NCBI RefSeq assembly: GCF_008632455.1
Contig: NZ_CP043929.1
Span: 496,001 to 560,000, forward strand
Reading direction: 5' to 3'
Origin: Methylomonas rhizoryzae
GTDB lineage: Bacteria; Pseudomonadota; Gammaproteobacteria; Methylococcales; Methylomonadaceae
Length of the DNA: 64,000 bases
Part shown: one piece after another, positions 60,674-64,000 of the stretch
Numbering within the stretch: the first letter of the stretch is position 1
Layout: each line of letters begins with the position of its first letter
Notes under the pieces: model-generated
Told to the model about the DNA's origin: nothing
The model's database searches: none
What the model saw: only the letters and a program-made list of their open reading frames with translations
Position numbers and translations under genes: made by a program

Positions 60674-61060
60674 ATGGCTACCCAAACCAGAACAAAAAAA
60701 CGAATACGCAAAGAAGTTGCTGATGGTATTGCACACGTTCATGCGTCGTTTAATAACACAATCGTAACCATCACTGATAGAAAAGGTAACGCCCTGTCGT
60801 GGGCGACCTCCGGTGGTTCGGGCTTTAGAGGCTCAAGAAAAAGTACTCCTTTCGCGGCGCAAGTGGCTGCCGAAAAAGCGGGTCAAGTTGCACTTGAATA
60901 TGGTGTAAAAAATTTAGATGTTATGATTAAAGGCCCTGGACCAGGAAGGGAGTCTGCTGTGCGCTCATTAAATGCGCTGGGTTTTAAAATTTCCAACATC
61001 GTCGACGTTACCCCTATTCCCCACAATGGCTGTCGACCACCCAAAAAACGTAGAGTTTAA
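60674..61060 (+). CDS. rpsK: 30S ribosomal protein S11
   Basis: S11 lies on the 30S platform near the E site. The 128-residue protein contains GIAHVHASFNNTIVTITDRKGNALSWATSGGSGFRGSRKSTPFAAQVAAEKA and ends DVTPIPHNGCRPPKKRRV, including the Asn-Gly pair that forms isoaspartate in E. coli S11. It lies 19 bp after rpsM. Confidence 0.98.
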   Translation: MATQTRTKKRIRKEVADGIAHVHASFNNTIVTITDRKGNALSWATSGGSGFRGSRKSTPFAAQVAAEKAGQVALEYGVKNLDVMIKGPGPGRESAVRSLNALGFKISNIVDVTPIPHNGCRPPKKRRV

Positions 61061-61077
61061 TAGCGGAATTTTACACA

Positions 61078-61698
61078 ATGGCTAGATATATTGGACCGGT
61101 ATGCAAGCTTGCCAGGCGCGAAGGAACTGATCTGTTTCTTAAAAGCCGAGGCAAATCATTAGATAGTAAATGTAAACAAGATCAAAAGCCTGGACAGCAC
61201 GGAGCAAAGCGTTCTCGAAATTCCGACTATGCGTTGCAGCTTCGCGCAAAACAACGGTTGAGAAGAATTTACGGGGTTTTGGAAAAGCAGTTTAGAAACT
61301 ATTATAAAACTGCGGATCAAAAAAAAGGAGCTACAGGCCAGAACTTGCTAGACATTTTGGAGTCTCGCTTGGATAACGTAGTTTATCGAATGGGGTTTGC
61401 TTGTACTCGAGCGGAAGCAAGGCAATTAGTATCTCATAAAGCGGTTTTAGTTAACGATGCTTTGATCAATGTTCCTTCTTATCATGTATCCGCTGGTGAC
61501 ACGGTGAGTATTAGAGAAAACGCTAAGAGTCAACAACGTATTAAAGACGCTATAACTGTCGCAGAGCAATACGGCTTTCCGCAATGGGTTGAAGTTGATA
61601 CTAAGAAATTGGCTGGTCAATTTAAATCGGTTCCTGATCGAATTGATCTTGGCTCAGAGATTAATGAACAGCTTGTTGTCGAATTATATTCAAAATAA
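61078..61698 (+). CDS. rpsD: 30S ribosomal protein S4
   Basis: S4 is a primary 16S rRNA-binding protein and in E. coli the repressor of the alpha operon. The 206-residue protein has the usual length, with an N-terminal domain containing QKPGQHGAKRSRNSDYALQLRAKQRLRRIYGVLEKQF. The S4 domain reads LDNVVYRMGFACTRAEARQLVSHKAVLVNDALINVPSYHV. It is a zinc-free type with only scattered Cys. I did not recognise the alpha-operon pseudoknot upstream of rpsM. Confidence 0.98.
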   Translation: MARYIGPVCKLARREGTDLFLKSRGKSLDSKCKQDQKPGQHGAKRSRNSDYALQLRAKQRLRRIYGVLEKQFRNYYKTADQKKGATGQNLLDILESRLDNVVYRMGFACTRAEARQLVSHKAVLVNDALINVPSYHVSAGDTVSIRENAKSQQRIKDAITVAEQYGFPQWVEVDTKKLAGQFKSVPDRIDLGSEINEQLVVELYSK

Positions 61699-61724
61699 GT
61701 GTGACTTAAAAGGTTAACAGAAAT

Positions 61725-62726
61725 ATGCATAACGCTGTAGCGGGGTTGCTTAGGCCTAAGCTAGTCGAAGTTGTAAGCCAAGGCATGTATCATTCCAGAA
61801 TCATTATAGAGCCACTGGAAAGAGGATTCGGGCATTCTCTTGGTAATGCGCTTAGGCGGGTGATTTTGTCTTCAATTCCAGGGTGCGCGGTAACGGAAGT
61901 ATCAATTGCCGGAGTAGTCCATGAGTTTACATCTATCGAAGGGATTCAGGAAGATGTCATCGATATACTACTTAATTTAAAAAAGCTTTCAGTTATACTG
62001 CATGGGAAAGATGAGGTTGTATTGACATTATCTAAAACCGGTGTTGGGCCTGTCAAAGCAAGTGATATTCAGTCTATCAGCAGTGTAGAAATTATAAACC
62101 CCGAGCTTGTTATCGCTCATCTAACTCAAGATAAACAACTGGATATTAAGATTAAAATCGAACGGGGCAGGGGGTATATACCTGCAGCCCTACGAAAAGA
62201 GATGAATGAAGACAGCCCAGTCGGAGTGCTTCTGGTAGATGCTATGTTCAGTCCTGTCGTGAAGGTTGCATATCATGTTGAAAGCACTAGGGTAGAGCAG
62301 CGAACTAATCTAGACCGGTTAGTGATTGATCTGGAAACCAATGGTTCAGTAGATCCCGAAAAAGTCATTAAGGATGCTGCTTCAATTTTACATGACCAAT
62401 TGTCTGTGTTTGTAGATTTCGAAAAGGTTAAAGAGACTCAACCTGAAGAAATTAATACCGAAGAGGATTCGTTCGATCCTATTCTGCTAAGACCTGTAGA
62501 TGATCTTGAGCTTACTGTCAGATCTGCAAATTGCTTGAAAGCTGAAAACATTTTTTATATTGGTGATTTAATTCAACGAACTGAGGTTGAATTACTTAGA
62601 ACTCCAAATCTTGGTAAGAAGTCATTAACTGAAATTAAAGATATTCTTGCGATAAAAGGGTTGTCTTTGGGGATGAGGCTCGAAAACTGGCCCCCTGAAA
62701 ATCTCGCTGACCATTCCAATAATTGA
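61725..62726 (+). CDS. rpoA: RNA polymerase alpha subunit
   Basis: RpoA dimerises to start RNA polymerase assembly and contacts activators and UP elements. The 333-residue protein has the N-terminal domain with EPLERGFGHSLGNALRRVILSSIPGCAVTEV, an acidic linker (about 235-250) and the C-terminal domain with VRSANCLKAENIFYIGDLIQRTEVELLRTPNLGKKSLTEIKDIL. The DNA-binding Arg equivalent to E. coli Arg265 is kept in VRSANCL. It lies 26 bp after rpsD and 16 bp before rplQ. Confidence 0.98.
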   Translation: MHNAVAGLLRPKLVEVVSQGMYHSRIIIEPLERGFGHSLGNALRRVILSSIPGCAVTEVSIAGVVHEFTSIEGIQEDVIDILLNLKKLSVILHGKDEVVLTLSKTGVGPVKASDIQSISSVEIINPELVIAHLTQDKQLDIKIKIERGRGYIPAALRKEMNEDSPVGVLLVDAMFSPVVKVAYHVESTRVEQRTNLDRLVIDLETNGSVDPEKVIKDAASILHDQLSVFVDFEKVKETQPEEINTEEDSFDPILLRPVDDLELTVRSANCLKAENIFYIGDLIQRTEVELLRTPNLGKKSLTEIKDILAIKGLSLGMRLENWPPENLADHSNN

Positions 62727-62742
62727 ACAACAGATTGCAAAA

Positions 62743-63105
62743 ATGAGACATCGTAAAGTAGGCAGGCAACTAAATCTTAACAGTAGCCATCGGAATGCAT
62801 TATTTTCTAATCTGGCTAGTTCGCTAATAAAAGAGGAACTGATCAAAACAACTTTGCCGAAAGCAAAAGAGCTTCGAATGTTTGCGGAGCCTCTTATTAC
62901 GCTATCAAAAGAAGATAGCGTTGCAAAGCGGCGCCGAGTATTTGCTAAATTGCAGGATAGAGATGCGGTCACTAAACTCTTTGCTGTGCTTGGTCCGAGA
63001 TTCTCTGGGCGGAACGGAGGGTATCTTCGTATCATTAAATGCGGATATCGAAGTGGTGATAATGCGCCTATGGCATACGTAGAGCTTGTTGATCGCGATA
63101 ACTAA
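62743..63105 (+). CDS. rplQ: 50S ribosomal protein L17
   Basis: L17 lies near the tunnel exit. The 120-residue protein begins MRHRKVGRQLNLNSSHRNALFSNLASSLIKEELIKTTLPKAKELR and ends GYLRIIKCGYRSGDNAPMAYVELVDR, both conserved. It is the last protein gene of the block and is followed 19 bp later by tRNA-Thr. Confidence 0.98.
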   Translation: MRHRKVGRQLNLNSSHRNALFSNLASSLIKEELIKTTLPKAKELRMFAEPLITLSKEDSVAKRRRVFAKLQDRDAVTKLFAVLGPRFSGRNGGYLRIIKCGYRSGDNAPMAYVELVDRDN

Positions 63106-63124
63106 CTCACGGAATTAATATATT

Positions 63125-63200
63125 GCTGGTGTAGCTCAGTTGGTAGAGCAGCTGATTTGTAATCAGCCGGTCGCGGGTTCGAGTCCCATCACCAGCTCCA
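63125..63200 (+). tRNA. tRNA-Thr (TGT)
   Basis: A 76-nt cloverleaf. The acceptor GCTGGTG pairs with CACCAGC, anticodon TGT is at 63158-63160 in loop TTTGTAA, and CCA is encoded. It is placed between rplQ and a terminator, so it is probably cut out of the alpha-operon transcript. Confidence 0.96.
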
Positions 63201-63209
63201 TAAAATCAA

Positions 63210-63241
63210 AGGCTTAGGTATTTTTACCTGGGCCTTTTTTA
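63210..63241 (+). terminator. Rho-independent terminator of the ribosomal block
   Basis: AGGCTTAGGTA and TACCTGGGCCT pair over 11 bp (two G-U pairs) around a 4-base TTTT loop, followed by TTTTTTATTTT. It ends the long rightward transcription unit after tRNA-Thr. Confidence 0.9.
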
Positions 63242-63361
63242 TTTTGAGCCACCAAGGAATCACCAGGAAAGAAAGCGAGCGATGGTAATTAGCGGTAATC
63301 TTCTTTTGCCGACCACGCGCTCACTTTCCCCGGCGGGATGGGCGTTGTTACCTGTCGGCGA

Positions 63362-63384
63362 TGGGGTGGTGTTTCTCCACCCCA
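63362..63384 (-). terminator. Hairpin downstream of the sigma-54 activator
   Basis: TGGGGTGG tgtttct CCACCCCA is a perfect 8-bp inverted repeat with a 7-base loop, about 60 bp after the minus-strand stop at 63446. No U tract follows on the minus strand, so its role as terminator is uncertain. Confidence 0.45.
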
Positions 63385-63445
63385 CGGCAGTGCTGTTTCA
63401 TGATGTTGGTGTTCGGAATATCCGAGCGCATTTTTGTAAAGCACG

Positions 63446-64000
63446 TTAATCCAGCGCGTATTTTTTGCGTTTACGCCAGAAAGTCGCTCTGCTCATGCCC
63501 GCATAGCGCGCCGCATCGGCTACCCGCCCATCGTTCATTTGCAAGGCTTCGCGTATGACTTCGGCTTCGCTGCGAATCGGCATTTGCGTGGCGATTGCTG
63601 CCGGTTCGGCCAGTGGCTCGCGAAATTCCGGCGGCAATTCCTCTATCGTCAGTTCGTTGCCGCGACCTACCGCAAACACGTATTCCACGACATTCTTCAA
63701 TTCGCGCACATTGCCCGGCCAGCGATAATTCAGCAGTATCCGCATCGCATCCGGCGCGATAGCATCCAGCCGCCTTCGGCTTTGCCGGTTATGTTGTTCG
63801 ATACAGTGCCACAACAACAGTTGTATGTCGCCGCGCCGTTCGCGCAAGGGCGGTAAAAAGACGGGCACGACTCGCAAGCGATACATCAAGTCCTCCCTAA
63901 ACCGGCCGGCTTTAACTTCCTCGCGCAACGATCGGTGCGTGGCGGCGATAATCCGCACGTCCACCGATACCGGCGCATCGCCGCCTACCGGAATAAAGCT
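63446..64000 (-). CDS. Sigma-54-dependent transcriptional activator (C-terminal part)
   Basis: This is the last 184 codons of an enhancer-binding protein; the gene continues past the right edge. The visible part covers the end of the AAA+ domain: FIPVGG, DVRIIAATHRSLREEVKAGRFREDLMYRL (sensor I and the following helix), VVPVFLPPLRERRGDI and NYRWPGNVRELKNVVEYVF (sensor II). A Fis-type helix-turn-helix lies at the C-terminus (GRVADAARYAGMSRATFWRKRKKY). The regulatory input domain and the GAFTGA loop are outside the window, so its signal is unknown. It is convergent with the ribosomal block. Confidence 0.9.
   Translation of the reverse strand, partial: SFIPVGGDAPVSVDVRIIAATHRSLREEVKAGRFREDLMYRLRVVPVFLPPLRERRGDIQLLLWHCIEQHNRQSRRRLDAIAPDAMRILLNYRWPGNVRELKNVVEYVFAVGRGNELTIEELPPEFREPLAEPAAIATQMPIRSEAEVIREALQMNDGRVADAARYAGMSRATFWRKRKKYALD

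Overview
The window looks like chromosomal DNA of a gammaproteobacterium, most plausibly a Methylomonas-like methanotroph of the Methylococcales. The gammaproteobacterial assignment rests on gene order: ffs-dnaX-ybaB-recR, pepA-holC divergent from lptF, a tRNA-Tyr/Gly/Thr-tuf-tRNA-Trp-secE-nusG block, and rplKAJL-rpoBC followed by complete str, S10, spc and alpha ribosomal operons. The genus-level guess is inference, because no methane-oxidation gene lies in the window.

The left part (1-10 kb) is mixed. A truncated dienelactone-hydrolase-like gene and trpS are followed by an unknown secreted/membrane protein, a secreted trypsin-like protease and a sugar transferase of the type associated with PEP-CTERM/exosortase exopolysaccharide loci. 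Next comes an AT-rich stretch with a secreted GDSL esterase, a methyltransferase with C-terminal membrane segments and a PEP-CTERM surface protein. The PEP-CTERM gene has a good sigma-54 promoter match. A solitary FAD-linked oxidase closes this part.

From 10 to 23 kb the genes are mostly housekeeping: recR, ybaB, dnaX and the 4.5S SRP RNA; sppA, a HAD phosphatase and rluC; RNase E behind a long leader; rmuC, lptF, pepA and holC. Local synteny is broken on both sides of pepA-holC: lptG and valS are not next to their usual partners.

From 23 to 32 kb there is a second surface protein with a variant sorting tail, a three-gene RND efflux operon (TolC-like protein, adaptor, permease) with its own good promoter, a divergent glyceraldehyde-3-phosphate-dehydrogenase-like enzyme and an unknown single-pass membrane protein.

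From 32 to 63.2 kb the window is one long same-strand block for the translation and transcription machinery. It contains four tRNAs, two almost identical tuf genes, secE-nusG, rplKAJL with an L10-type leader, rpoBC, rpsL-rpsG-fusA-tuf running directly into rpsJ, and then all S10, spc and alpha genes through rplQ, ending with a tRNA-Thr and a strong terminator. The right edge holds the C-terminal part of a sigma-54-dependent activator.

I see no CRISPR array, intact insertion sequence, prophage or obvious defence system. The best candidates for something undescribed are the PEP-CTERM-associated left arm, the divergent GAPDH-like enzyme and the two unknown membrane/secreted proteins.
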